Assembly (NCBI GenBank): GCA_002722565.1
Contig: PBMG01000003.1
Span: 150,553-208,274 of the forward strand
Length of the DNA stretch: 57,722 bases
Source of the DNA: Acidimicrobiaceae bacterium
GTDB taxonomy: Bacteria > Actinomycetota > Acidimicrobiia > Acidimicrobiales > Poriferisodalaceae
Direction: 5' to 3'
In this document: positions 33,064 through 42,161 of the stretch, piece by piece
How the letters are laid out: each line of letters starts with the position of its first letter
How positions within the stretch are numbered: position 1 is the first letter of the stretch
Translations under genes and position numbers: made by a program
The notes under the pieces: generated by a model
The model's database searches: none
Seen by the model: only the letters and a program-made list of their open reading frames with translations
What the model was told of the DNA's origin: nothing

Positions 33064-33927
33064 TCAGAGGGCAGCAATAGCTTCAGCAACCGCTATCGCT
33101 CGACGGGCTTCGTCGACGTGGAGATTTTCAATCATCTTGCCATCGACTGTTAACACTCCTCGGCCATCTTTTTCAGCTGCTTCAAACTCTTCAATGACAC
33201 GTCTGTGAAAGTCGAGCTCGTCCATACTGGGCGAAAAGACCATGTTGGTCGGGGCAACCTGGTTTGGGTGGATAAGCGTTTTCCCGTCGAATCCCATTTC
33301 GGCGCCTTGAACACAGACAGCTTCAAAACCAGCCTCATCTTTGATGTCGTTATAGACACCATCAAGGATCCCGATACCCGCGGCCCTCGCTGACAGCAGA
33401 CACATGGATAAATACGGCAGGAGTGTTGTGCGATCGGCAGTGATCGTCGCGCGAAGTTCCTTAGCCATGTCGTTGGTTCCTAGAACCATGACCGACATTC
33501 GTTCGTGTCGAGCAATTTGATCAACGTTGAGTATTCCGGTTGGTGTCTCCACCATCGCCCATATTTGGGTCGAAGACGGAGCTCCGCCCTGATTCAGCAA
33601 CTCTGAAATTTCATCCAAATAATCGGAACCATCAACCTTTGGGATCACGACAGCCGATGGAGCCGCAGCGGCAGCAGCTAAGACGTCTTCTCTACCCCAG
33701 GGGGTATCTAAGCCATTACAACGAATGGTCAGTTCACGGTTTCCGTAATCGGAAGAAGCTGCTGCTGCGCAGGCTTGTTGACGAGCTATCTCCTTACTAT
33801 CTGGAGCTACGGCGTCTTCAAGATCGAAAATCAAAGCGTCAGCTTGAATGTCTTTGGCTTTCTCCAACGCTCGTTCATTAGCAGCGGGCATATAAAGTAC
33901 GGAACGTCTGGGCCGATAACTCGACAT
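33064..33927 (-). CDS. CitE/HpcH-type CoA-ester lyase (Mcl2-like)
   Basis: A 287-residue TIM-barrel enzyme of the citrate lyase beta / malyl-CoA family. SVLYMPAANERALEKA and ALIFDLEDAVAPDSKE hold the Arg and acidic metal region; IWAMVETPTGILN and KTLIHPNQVAPTNMVFSPS are typical later motifs, ending with TVDGKMIENLHV. In the ethylmalonyl-CoA pathway, relatives of this size include malyl-CoA thioesterase (Mcl2). It follows the second CitE-like gene after 38 bases. Function as lyase or thioesterase is not settled by sequence. Confidence 0.87.
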   Translation of the reverse strand: MSSYRPRRSVLYMPAANERALEKAKDIQADALIFDLEDAVAPDSKEIARQQACAAAASSDYGNRELTIRCNGLDTPWGREDVLAAAAAAPSAVVIPKVDGSDYLDEISELLNQGGAPSSTQIWAMVETPTGILNVDQIARHERMSVMVLGTNDMAKELRATITADRTTLLPYLSMCLLSARAAGIGILDGVYNDIKDEAGFEAVCVQGAEMGFDGKTLIHPNQVAPTNMVFSPSMDELDFHRRVIEEFEAAEKDGRGVLTVDGKMIENLHVDEARRAIAVAEAIAAL

Positions 33928-33965
33928 GTCTGCATCTCCTGCAACTATGGGTTGGTTCTGACGGA

Positions 33966-35015
33966 TCAGAACCCGTATCTTTCGGCTAAATCTGGGTCTT
34001 TAGCAGCCAACTCCCTGGCAAGGTTAACCACCACATGGCATTGCTTGACTGTGGCATCGTCTTGCATTTTGCCATCAAGCATTACCGCCCCAGTCCCATC
34101 TCCCATTTCTTCGATTACTCGTATTGCCCAAGCAACTTCAGATGGTTCAGGGCTAAATACTTTCTTAGCAATGTCTATCTGTACGGGATGCAAACTCCAG
34201 GCGCCCACGCATCCGAGTAGGTAGGCGTTTCGGAACTGATCTTCACACGCGATTGTGTCTGCTATATCTCCGAAAGGTCCGTAATAGGGAAGAATCCCAT
34301 GAGCGCCACACGCATCGACCATTCGGGCGAGCGTGTAGTGCCAAAGATCTTGTTGGTAAGAAATCCGAGAATCATCATCTCGACCTTCTTCTGGGTCCTG
34401 TCGAACGAGATAGCCGGGGTGCCCTCCCCCAACTCTGGTGGTTTTCATCCGACGGTCAGCCGCTAGGTCAGCTGGCCCTAAGGAAAGACCCTGCATACGC
34501 GGACTAGCGCCACAAATATCCTCTACATTCGCAACGCCTTGAGCTGTTTCCAAGATTGCATGCACCAAAATCGGTCGGTTCAGACCGGCTCGCGCTTCTA
34601 GCTGGGCGAGTAACTGGTCTACGAAATGGATATCTTCGCTTCCCTCGACTTTGGGAATCATAACCACGTCAAGCTTGTCCCCAATTTCAGTTACTAACGT
34701 CATTAGGTCATCCAAAAACCACGGGGAGTCAAGACTATTGACCCTGGTCCATAACTGAGTTTCTCCGCTCTCCCAGGTTTGACCGACTTCTACCAAGCCC
34801 GCTCTCGCCGCTTCTTTGTTATCTGCTGCAACTGCATCCTCGAGATTTCCAAGCAGTACATCGACAGTGGGTGCTATTGCCGGAACTTTCGATCTCATTT
34901 TTTCGTTAGAGGGGTCGAAGAAATGGATCATCCGCGAAGGGCGGAATGGAATCTCTCTAAGGGGGTCTGGTGCCCCAAGAGCTAGTGGTGAAAAAAAGTC
35001 TTTCGGTGTACGCAC
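33966..35015 (-). CDS. Malyl-CoA/beta-methylmalyl-CoA lyase-like protein (Mcl1-like)
   Basis: A 349-residue CitE-superfamily enzyme. [17 protein letters not shown] carries the acidic metal site, and [46 protein letters not shown] and [17 protein letters not shown] match the pattern of malyl-CoA lyases (Mcl1) from ethylmalonyl-CoA and 3-hydroxypropionate pathways. GTG 35015 has GGAGG 7 bases upstream, an unusually good ribosome site for this window. It lies between sufB and the second CitE-like gene. Confidence 0.85.
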   Translation of the reverse strand: MRTPKDFFSPLALGAPDPLREIPFRPSRMIHFFDPSNEKMRSKVPAIAPTVDVLLGNLEDAVAADNKEAARAGLVEVGQTWESGETQLWTRVNSLDSPWFLDDLMTLVTEIGDKLDVVMIPKVEGSEDIHFVDQLLAQLEARAGLNRPILVHAILETAQGVANVEDICGASPRMQGLSLGPADLAADRRMKTTRVGGGHPGYLVRQDPEEGRDDDSRISYQQDLWHYTLARMVDACGAHGILPYYGPFGDIADTIACEDQFRNAYLLGCVGAWSLHPVQIDIAKKVFSPEPSEVAWAIRVIEEMGDGTGAVMLDGKMQDDATVKQCHVVVNLARELAAKDPDLAERYGF

Positions 35016-35121
35016 CTAAAAACCTCCATTAAAGATTTCATGGTGACCGTACCCAGGAGAAGCAGCGATCACTACTCCGGCTATGGCCTTTCCTTTACGG
35101 ACTCATAACCCGGTCAAAGGG

Positions 35122-36531
35122 TTACCCGATGGATCCTTCCATCTGGAGTTCTATAAGTCGACTCCATTCAACCGCATATTCCATAGGTAAGGTCTTAGTG
35201 ACCGGCTCAATAAAGCCGTTAACAACCATCCCCATCGCCTGTTCTTCCGACAGCCCTCGACTCATAAGATAGAAAAGCTGGTCGTCGGCAACTTTCGAAA
35301 CCGTCGCCTCATGGCCAATTTCAGCGTCCCGAGATCCAATTTCTTGGTATGGATAGGTGTCAGATCGGCTTATTTCATCCAGCAAAAGTGCATCACACTG
35401 AACATGGGAGCGGCAATCATTCATGCCCTCTTCCACTCTTACCAAGCCGCGGTAGGTAGTGCGTCCACCGTCTTTAGAGATCGATTTGGACACAATTTTT
35501 GATGACGTCTCGGGAGCTGCGTGGACCATCTTCGCTCCAGCATCTTGGTGCTGACCTTCACCTGCATAGGCAACAGATAGAACCTCGCCAGAGGCCTTTG
35601 GCCCCATGAGATACACCGCTGGATATTTCATAGTCAGCCGTGAACCTATGTTTCCATCAATCCATTCCACATGAGCTTCGTCATATGCCGCCGCTCGCTT
35701 AGTAACGAGATTGAATACGTTGCTGGACCAATTCTGAATCGTTGTGTAAGTGATCCGACCACCAGGCAATGCAACCAATTCAACGACGGCTGAGTGGAGA
35801 GAATCTGAACTGTATACAGGCGCAGAGCATCCTTCGATGTAGTGCACTGTCGCGCCTTCATCAGCGATGATCAAGGTGCGTTCAAATTGACCCATATTCT
35901 CCGCGTTGATTCGGAAATAAGCCTGCAACGGCATTTCTACCTCGACCCCAGGCGGGACATAGATAAACGATCCGCCAGACCAGACAGCTGAGTTCAGCGC
36001 CGAGAATTTGTTGTCACCAGGAGGGATAATGGTGCCGAAATACTTTTGGATTATTTCAGGGTGTTCTTTTACCGCTGAATCCATATCGGAGAAGATCACA
36101 CCCTGCTCTTCTAGATCTTCTCGGTTTCGGTGGTACACCACCTCCGACTCATATTGCGCAGTAACACCGGCAAGGTACTTTCGTTCCGCTTCAGGTATCC
36201 CTAATTTTTCGTAGGTATCTTTTACCGAATCTGGAAGTTCTTCCCAAGCATCTACCTGACCTTCAGTCGGCTTGATGTAGTAGTAAATATCGTCAAAATA
36301 AATCTGCGAGGTGTCCCCACCCCAGTTGGGCATCGGCTTTCTTTTAAAGATCTCATATGACCGCAGGCGAAAGTCGAGCATCCACTCCGGTTCTTTTTTG
36401 AGGAAAGACATTTCGCGAATAATGTCTTCGTTCAAACCTTTTTGGGGCTTGTATACGTAGTCCTCTTCGTCGCTCCAGCCAAGCTGGTATTTGCCTACAT
36501 CTATAGAAACGTTGGGCTCAGTATCAGTCAC
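35122..36531 (-). CDS. sufB: Fe-S scaffold protein SufB
   Basis: A 469-residue scaffold on which SUF assembles Fe-S clusters, of standard length. YDEDIIR-like opening [20 protein letters not shown], the beta helix, [27 protein letters not shown] and [14 protein letters not shown] are diagnostic. GTG 36531 has AGGAG 5 bases upstream. The suf operator 3 lies directly before it. Downstream comes a malyl-CoA-lyase-like gene, not sufD, which is unusual since sufB and sufD normally adjoin. Confidence 0.95.
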   Translation of the reverse strand: MTDTEPNVSIDVGKYQLGWSDEEDYVYKPQKGLNEDIIREMSFLKKEPEWMLDFRLRSYEIFKRKPMPNWGGDTSQIYFDDIYYYIKPTEGQVDAWEELPDSVKDTYEKLGIPEAERKYLAGVTAQYESEVVYHRNREDLEEQGVIFSDMDSAVKEHPEIIQKYFGTIIPPGDNKFSALNSAVWSGGSFIYVPPGVEVEMPLQAYFRINAENMGQFERTLIIADEGATVHYIEGCSAPVYSSDSLHSAVVELVALPGGRITYTTIQNWSSNVFNLVTKRAAAYDEAHVEWIDGNIGSRLTMKYPAVYLMGPKASGEVLSVAYAGEGQHQDAGAKMVHAAPETSSKIVSKSISKDGGRTTYRGLVRVEEGMNDCRSHVQCDALLLDEISRSDTYPYQEIGSRDAEIGHEATVSKVADDQLFYLMSRGLSEEQAMGMVVNGFIEPVTKTLPMEYAVEWSRLIELQMEGSIG

Positions 36532-36551
36532 TCAAACTCCTGAGAGAATAT

Positions 36552-36575
36552 TTACCCCTATCAGGATAGTGGTAA
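36552..36575. promoter_or_regulatory. suf operator 3 (before sufB)
   Basis: Arms TTACCCCTATC (36552-36562) and GATAGTGGTAA (36565-36575) form a dyad matching at 10 of 11 positions, with core CTATCAGGATAG. It is the best conserved of the three suf sites. It overlaps the last codons of the upstream gene and is centred about 32 bases before the sufB GTG. Confidence 0.65.
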
Positions 36576-37622
36576 TTGAATTTCAGACCCACTTATTTGG
36601 CCTGTCCATTCTTCAGCATCATCAATTTGCAAGTATCCCGGCACTTTCGTATGCGGGGTGTCTAAATAAACTTTGGCTTCCGGCGCTTGTGCGAAACGGC
36701 CATGGCTCCAGCGGACTTCCACATGCCCATCTACATAGGTTTCCTCTGAAGCTTCATGATCTCGTACGGTTGCTCTCCATCCGATTTTGGGTTGACCTGC
36801 TTGCTCACCCCACATTTCGAGATCGCGAAATTCGAAGCGACGTCGCCAATCCCACGGAGTGGTCACTAACAAGCGCAACGACCGGTCTTTAGCTGAGCCA
36901 AGGACGTAATAGGGTGCAGGCCCGATACGTAATAAGCGCCACAAAAGAGATTCTCGCTGACGTTTTGTGGCTACGGACTTACGCCATTGACTTGCCGTAA
37001 CTCGGCCTACTTCAAAAGCTAGATCTCGGTAGGCCGCGGCGCATCTAGGGCTCCATTGTCGGTCAGCTAATGCTGTTTTCAACTCCATCCGATGGTGTTT
37101 CGCGAGGTCGCCCACAAACGGCGGAAGATCGATATTGCTTTCAACTTCTTCTCGCACTGCCGCATACAAAGCTTGATGCTCGTCTGGGGCAGCGTGGTCA
37201 TACCAATCCCCCACATCTCGATTCGCTGCGAACAAGTTAGCGGGCGCTGCATTGAGCAAAATCTTCGATGAGTACTTACAAGAGATCAGATAGACGTGGT
37301 CTACCCGAAGATCTATTGGCAACTGGTCGTGCCCTGGACTGCGGTGGCTACCTTTCCATTCGATAAGACGCGGTGGCCGCCCTCGTAAGCCGTGGTCTGC
37401 TTGCAAGAACACTTGTCCATTCCGATACGCACCGGCGAAATCAACCCGGTGCAGAGACTCGTCGACCGCTTGCGCGAATTGATCCCACACATGGTCACTT
37501 ACATCAATAAATTGTGACGGGAGTTGGCTGACTGCTTCGGCAGGACTGTCGAACCCCAACATTCCCAACCCTGTTGCGAGTTCTGTGATTTCGGTACGAA
37601 CGGAAGCCAACAGGTCAACCAA
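36561..37622 (-). CDS. Restriction-endonuclease-like protein (possible PD-(D/E)XK)
   Basis: A 353-residue protein without a recognised family. Residues about 82-120 read RPPRLIEWKGSHRSPGHD and then LRVDHVYLISCKYSSKILL, a D-x-n-CK layout like the PD-(D/E)XK nuclease core. The C-terminal 100 residues are beta-rich (LRLLVTTPWDWRRRFEFRDLEMWG). It begins 8 bases inside the LLM gene upstream and its end is overlapped by the sufB operator. It may be a housekeeping nuclease of Actinobacteria or a defence relic; the nuclease call rests on pattern only. Confidence 0.6.
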   Translation of the reverse strand: MVDLLASVRTEITELATGLGMLGFDSPAEAVSQLPSQFIDVSDHVWDQFAQAVDESLHRVDFAGAYRNGQVFLQADHGLRGRPPRLIEWKGSHRSPGHDQLPIDLRVDHVYLISCKYSSKILLNAAPANLFAANRDVGDWYDHAAPDEHQALYAAVREEVESNIDLPPFVGDLAKHHRMELKTALADRQWSPRCAAAYRDLAFEVGRVTASQWRKSVATKRQRESLLWRLLRIGPAPYYVLGSAKDRSLRLLVTTPWDWRRRFEFRDLEMWGEQAGQPKIGWRATVRDHEASEETYVDGHVEVRWSHGRFAQAPEAKVYLDTPHTKVPGYLQIDDAEEWTGQISGSEIQLPLS

Positions 37623-38505
37623 TCAAAGCGGGCGCCAATTTGCGCCATCCGTCAGGTACCTGATGTGGCTCCTCAGTCAATACTTGAACACAAACATGGT
37701 CTGCCCCTGCATCGAAATGTTCGTTTACTCGGTTACAGATTTGATCGAGAGAGCCCCATGCAACTACCGCATCAACCACATTGTCGGCCAAGCTTTCGAT
37801 ATCTCCAGCGTCGTAGCCCAGTCGAATGAGGTTATTCGCGTAGTTCGGCAAAGCAGCATAGGTTTTCATGTGTTGTCGAGCTACTGATCGAGCTACCCCT
37901 GGGTCATCTTCCAAAACAACCATCTGCTCTGGGTAGAGCAAAGCGTCAGAGCCCATGACCTCGCGAGCCATCTGTGTGTGTTCAGGCGGCACAAAATATG
38001 GGTGAGCACCGGCGGTTTCCGATGCAGCTAATTCAAGCATCTTGGGGCCGAGCGCCGCCAAGACAAGTTCAGGCAACTCGGATGGTCCAACCGCCATAAA
38101 CCGGGCTTTATGCATGGCCTTGAGGTATCCACGCATATAAGTCAAAGGCTTTGAATAGTCATGTTTTCTGACCCACTCAACTAAATGCAGATGACTGACC
38201 CCTAGGCCTAACAGGAACCTACCAGGGTGTGCCTCTTCGATACTCCGCTGTCCGTTTGCCATGGTCATTGCGTCGCGGGCATAGATATTGGCTATCCCGG
38301 TGGCAATCACGAGATCAGAAGTATTCTCAAGTATCCGCATTGCTCCAACAAACGGGTCCCGGCCGACCGCCTCTGGAATCCAGATCGTTTTGAAACCGAG
38401 TTCGCTCGCTTCTGCGCAAAGTTCATTGGCCGCGGAAGACGGCATGCTGTCCAAAACTCCAGTCCACAGGCCAACTTTGCCGAGATCAATTTTCGCTTTT
38501 CTCAT
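37615..38505 (-). CDS. LLM-class F420-dependent oxidoreductase
   Basis: A 296-residue flavin (FMN or F420) TIM-barrel oxidoreductase of the TIGR03620-like subgroup. ELGFKTIWIPEAVGRDPF, LVIATGIANIYARDAMTMANGQRSIEEAHPGRFLLGLGVSH and LTYMRGYLKAM fit the LLM pattern. The C-terminus VCVQVLTEE is also typical. Substrates are unknown. It lies just upstream of the nuclease-like gene on the same strand. Confidence 0.88.
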   Translation of the reverse strand: MRKAKIDLGKVGLWTGVLDSMPSSAANELCAEASELGFKTIWIPEAVGRDPFVGAMRILENTSDLVIATGIANIYARDAMTMANGQRSIEEAHPGRFLLGLGVSHLHLVEWVRKHDYSKPLTYMRGYLKAMHKARFMAVGPSELPELVLAALGPKMLELAASETAGAHPYFVPPEHTQMAREVMGSDALLYPEQMVVLEDDPGVARSVARQHMKTYAALPNYANNLIRLGYDAGDIESLADNVVDAVVAWGSLDQICNRVNEHFDAGADHVCVQVLTEEPHQVPDGWRKLAPALIG

Positions 38506-38536
38506 GCGTTGACCCTATGTCATTTATTGTCGCCGC

Positions 38537-39055
38537 TCAGTCGATACGTCGCATCTGTTCTCTAAAGGTTTTGCCACGACTTATATAAGTCTCCACCCCA
38601 GGCAATATGAGTGGGTCTGTATCAACGCCTTCTCTGATTTTGGCCGGGGTTCCCAGAGCCATCGAACCTGGAGGCACATGCATCCTTCCTGGGACCACTG
38701 CTCCTGCTCCTACTAACGCCCTAGCGCCAATTACCGCTTCGTGAAGCACTATCGATCCAGTGCCTACAAGCGCTTCATCTTCAACTGTGCAACCTTCTAA
38801 GTGCGCCAAGTGGCCAATTGTGCAACCGCGCCCAACGATAGTGGGCAGTTCTTCAGTTACGTGCAGCACAGCGTTGTCTTGCACTGAGGTCTCTTCGCCA
38901 ATCACGATGTCATTGTCATCAGCGCGAAGGACCGCCCCTGACCAGATTGTCGCGCGAGCTCCAACCTTTACGCGACCAATCAGAACTGCTTCGGGCATGA
39001 CCCAAGCATCAGGGTGAATCTCGGGTTGATGGTTACCTAACGCATAAATAGGCAT
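38537..39055 (-). CDS. Gamma-class carbonic anhydrase family protein
   Basis: A 172-residue left-handed beta helix of hexapeptide repeats (YrdA/PaaY type). ETSVQDNAVLHVTEE, IGHLAHLEGCTV and ALVGTGSIVLHEA contain the three zinc His positions and LbetaH turns. Members hydrate CO2 or act on related small acyl groups. The C-terminus is a short helical tail. Located between the LLM and prolyl oligopeptidase genes. Confidence 0.88.
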   Translation of the reverse strand: MPIYALGNHQPEIHPDAWVMPEAVLIGRVKVGARATIWSGAVLRADDNDIVIGEETSVQDNAVLHVTEELPTIVGRGCTIGHLAHLEGCTVEDEALVGTGSIVLHEAVIGARALVGAGAVVPGRMHVPPGSMALGTPAKIREGVDTDPLILPGVETYISRGKTFREQMRRID

Positions 39056-39136
39056 GTCGAAACCTCAAACAGTTGATCGGTCAGCAACCTGCAAACTATC
39101 GCGCCAGCAGGCAGTTCACCTTTAGTTCTGAGGCCA

Positions 39137-41224
39137 ATGGCAGCTAGCGTCCAGTTAATGGACCCCGTAAACCAGTCACCACCAATCGCTCCCCGCCAAG
39201 CCCACACGCGGTTGGTGCACGGTTATTCGACAGAGGACCCTTGGTTCTGGTTACGACATCGAGATGATCCAGCTGTACTTGAGTATTTACGCGCTGAAAA
39301 TGAATGGACGGAGCAGTCAACCAAGCACCTGAAAGACTTACGGGAACACATCTTCATCGAAATTAAGTCGAGGATCCAAGAGGACGATCAATCAGTTCCT
39401 GTACCCAAAGGGGTTTGGGAATACGGAGTCCGCACAGGCGAGGGACTTCAATACCCAATGCACGTCCGCCAGCTTCGAGGAGATCCAACATCCGAAGAGG
39501 TGTTATTAGACGAAAATGATTTAGCTGAAGGTTCAGATTACTTCGCCCTAGGTGATCTCTCAGTAAGCCCTGATCACCGTCTGCTTGCCTACACGATTGA
39601 CGATCAAGGCAACGAAGAATATGAACTTACGGTAGTAGACCTCGAAACTGGTGAGGTGCTTGACGCGGGGGTCAGCGGCCTTTCATATGGCTTGGTTTGG
39701 GCAAACGACTCTAAAACTTTGTTCATGGTATTGACAGACGAGGCTCGTCGACCTGACAGAGTCATCCGACATCAAGTGGGCAATGACCCGAAACTTGATG
39801 TGACGGTTTTCACTGAAGATGACGAACGGTTTTGGGTGGGTATAGGGGCCACACGAAGCGAACAATTCATCGTTATCGGAAGTGAATCAAAAATGTCGTC
39901 TGAGTATTGGTTACTCGATGCTGATCATCCCAAAAGTGACCTTTCCCTAGTGGAGGCTCGGCGCGAGGGGCACGAATACAGAATTAACCATCAAGGACAG
40001 CGGTTACTGATCCTGACCAACGACGACGCTGTCGACTTCCGAATAATGGAGGCACCGGTTCATGATTGGGGGTATGAGAACTGGGAAGAATTAATCCCGC
40101 ACCGGGAGGGTGTGAGAATTGAAGACATAGATACCTTCGAAACCTTCACTGTCGTCACAGAACGTAGGGAAGGTATTCCGATCATGCGCGTCCTCGACCA
40201 TTACACGGGTTCCGATTTTGAGATACAGATGGCGGAGCCAGTTTTTGAAGCAGCTCCAGGGGCTAACGCTGAATATTCAACCCGTACGTTCAGGTACGGG
40301 TACACCTCGATGGTGACTCCTCCCTCTACCTATGAAATTGATATCGACAGCAGGGAACAAGTTCTAATTAAACAGCAGGCTGTTCTTGGAGATGTCGACC
40401 TCTCTATGTACCGCAGTCAGCGGTCGTGGGCATTATCTCCGGACGGAACAAAGGTGCCAATTAGCCTCGTCTGGCGACCGAGTGCTGTGTCATGGCCGGC
40501 GCCAACAGTCTTATACGGTTACGGGGCTTATGAAATTGGAATACCTGCTTCCTTTTCTTCTGCCCGCCTCTCACTATTAGATCGTGGCGTCGTTTTTGCG
40601 ATAGCTCACATTCGTGGCGGTGGCGAACTCGGACGCAGTTGGTATGAACAGGGACGACTCCAAGACAAGCAAAACACGTTTACGGATTTCGGGAGTTGTC
40701 GCGATCACCTCGTCACCGAAGGGTGGGCTGACCCTGGCCACATTGTGGCTCGCGGAGGGAGCGCAGGAGGTTTACTAATGGGGGTCATGGTCAACCAGCG
40801 ACCGGACGCGTTCGCTGGAGTTGTGGCTGAAGTTCCCTTCGTGGACATCGTGAATACGATGCTCGATCCGACCATTCCCCTTACCGTCACCGAATACGAG
40901 GAATGGGGCAACCCAAATGACCCTTCGACGTTCGAGATGATGGCCGCATATGGGCCTTACGAGAATATCGAACAAACTAATCATCCGGCCCTCCTCGTCA
41001 CGGCTGGGCTCAACGACCCGAGAGTTCAATACTGGGAGCCGGCGAAATGGGTTGCGAAACTGCGAGCTGAAACTACTAGCACTCGACCAATCTTATTTCG
41101 CACCGAAATTGACTCTGGTCACGGTGGCCCATCTGGTCGTTACGACGCCTGGCGCGAGGAAGCGTTTATCTCATCATTCATTCTTGACATGTTGGGCTTA
41201 GCTACTCCATTACACCCCAGTTGA
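39137..41224 (+). CDS. Prolyl oligopeptidase family serine peptidase (PtrB-like)
   Basis: A 695-residue cytoplasmic peptidase. The N-terminal propeller spans about residues 70-410; the catalytic domain begins PAPTVLYGYGAYEI and contains GGGELGRSWYEQGR, the nucleophile GGSAGGLL, then LNDPRVQYWEP (Asp) and DSGHGGPSGRYD (His). This pattern is typical of oligopeptidase B or prolyl endopeptidases that cut short peptides. Start ATG 39137 is the first in frame, and a second Met 7 codons later is also possible. Its end overlaps the MauE-like gene by 15 bases. Confidence 0.92.
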   Translation: MAASVQLMDPVNQSPPIAPRQAHTRLVHGYSTEDPWFWLRHRDDPAVLEYLRAENEWTEQSTKHLKDLREHIFIEIKSRIQEDDQSVPVPKGVWEYGVRTGEGLQYPMHVRQLRGDPTSEEVLLDENDLAEGSDYFALGDLSVSPDHRLLAYTIDDQGNEEYELTVVDLETGEVLDAGVSGLSYGLVWANDSKTLFMVLTDEARRPDRVIRHQVGNDPKLDVTVFTEDDERFWVGIGATRSEQFIVIGSESKMSSEYWLLDADHPKSDLSLVEARREGHEYRINHQGQRLLILTNDDAVDFRIMEAPVHDWGYENWEELIPHREGVRIEDIDTFETFTVVTERREGIPIMRVLDHYTGSDFEIQMAEPVFEAAPGANAEYSTRTFRYGYTSMVTPPSTYEIDIDSREQVLIKQQAVLGDVDLSMYRSQRSWALSPDGTKVPISLVWRPSAVSWPAPTVLYGYGAYEIGIPASFSSARLSLLDRGVVFAIAHIRGGGELGRSWYEQGRLQDKQNTFTDFGSCRDHLVTEGWADPGHIVARGGSAGGLLMGVMVNQRPDAFAGVVAEVPFVDIVNTMLDPTIPLTVTEYEEWGNPNDPSTFEMMAAYGPYENIEQTNHPALLVTAGLNDPRVQYWEPAKWVAKLRAETTSTRPILFRTEIDSGHGGPSGRYDAWREEAFISSFILDMLGLATPLHPS

Positions 41225-41584
41225 GATAGCGGCCAGGAGTAGCAGGATCAAGTTTCTAACAACCGAACTGCTGCCTACAGGGCGGGCTGTCCATCGGCCG
41301 AAGCACGCACATACAGGTCTGTGTTCGACGGGTCTGCGCATCACCCGCAACATAGCCACCGTAAAGATCGCCAAAATGATTTCCGCCGCTATAGATGGCC
41401 ATGGTGACGCGGCACCAACAAGCAGCATCGCACCCAGGAGAATCTCAACTGGCGCTAGGGCGACAGCAACCAATCTAGGTGCACCAAATTTTCGTGCTGT
41501 CGGAAGCCATGAAGGGTCGCGTATCTTCAAAGCGCCAGAGCTAAGAAAAACAATTCCCAATATCAAACGCGCCGCAAATGCCAC
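41210..41584 (-). CDS. MauE/DoxX-like membrane redox protein
   Basis: A 124-residue four-helix membrane protein. LILGIVFLSSGALKIRDP is the family N-terminus and VCACFGRW in the third loop carries a Cys pair. The MauE-like group works with thiol-disulfide exchange, often beside thioredoxin-like proteins. It neighbours a flavin reductase and, 600 bases on, the selenoprotein unit, which would suit a redox role. No substrate known. Confidence 0.78.
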   Translation of the reverse strand: MAFAARLILGIVFLSSGALKIRDPSWLPTARKFGAPRLVAVALAPVEILLGAMLLVGAASPWPSIAAEIILAIFTVAMLRVMRRPVEHRPVCACFGRWTARPVGSSSVVRNLILLLLAAISTGV

Positions 41585-41593
41585 TGTTCTATG

Positions 41594-42070
41594 TCAGCTA
41601 AAGGTTCCGTAGTTTCCTTGGAAGAAAACAAGTGGGGATTTACTATCCATAACTTCGAGACCTAGGACCCGACCTATGACAATGTCATGATCGCCACCAT
41701 CATGAACGGCTTCAATATCACAGTCGATATAGGCGACCGAGCCAGTAATGATGGGTGAACCAGAAGGAGCGGGTGACCAATCAACATTTTCGAACTTATC
41801 TTCAGCTCGACTAGCCATGACGCCACATACTTCCATCTGATCTTGGCCCATGACATTCACACAGAATGACCCGGCTTCGCGAATTTCTTTCCAAGAGCCA
41901 GATTCTTTGCCTGGTAGAAAAGCTACCAAGGGCGGCTCAAGCGACACTGAGGTGAAAGAGCCGATAGCCATCCCAACTGGCTTGCCTTCATTGACCGCCG
42001 TGACTGCGGTAACCCCAGTGGGGAAATGCCCCAAAACATTTCTAAATAGCCCTGGATCTATATCAGTCAC
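41594..42070 (-). CDS. Flavin reductase family protein
   Basis: A 158-residue FMN-binding split barrel. FRNVLGHFPTGVTAVTAVNEG, PVGMAIGSFTSVSLEPPLVAFLP and GSFCVNVMGQDQ are typical of the HpaC/ActVB family, which supplies reduced FMN. The true start is GTG 42070, with GAGGAG 5 bases upstream; a longer frame to 42115 lacks support. It is divergent from the thioredoxin-fused gene. A role in feeding a monooxygenase is possible but no partner is adjacent. Confidence 0.87.
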   Translation of the reverse strand: MTDIDPGLFRNVLGHFPTGVTAVTAVNEGKPVGMAIGSFTSVSLEPPLVAFLPGKESGSWKEIREAGSFCVNVMGQDQMEVCGVMASRAEDKFENVDWSPAPSGSPIITGSVAYIDCDIEAVHDGGDHDIVIGRVLGLEVMDSKSPLVFFQGNYGTFS

Positions 42071-42161
42071 TACGACTCCTCGTTCATTGTTGTTTGAAGC
42101 GTAGTCCCCCGTCACTCCGAACTGTTTAGAACAGTTATCAAGAACCGGTTATCGTCGACAT

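Noticed and set aside
35016-35121. Gap between sufB and the Mcl1-like gene as a tRNA or small gene
   Set aside because: No cloverleaf and no start codon for the short frame seen there.
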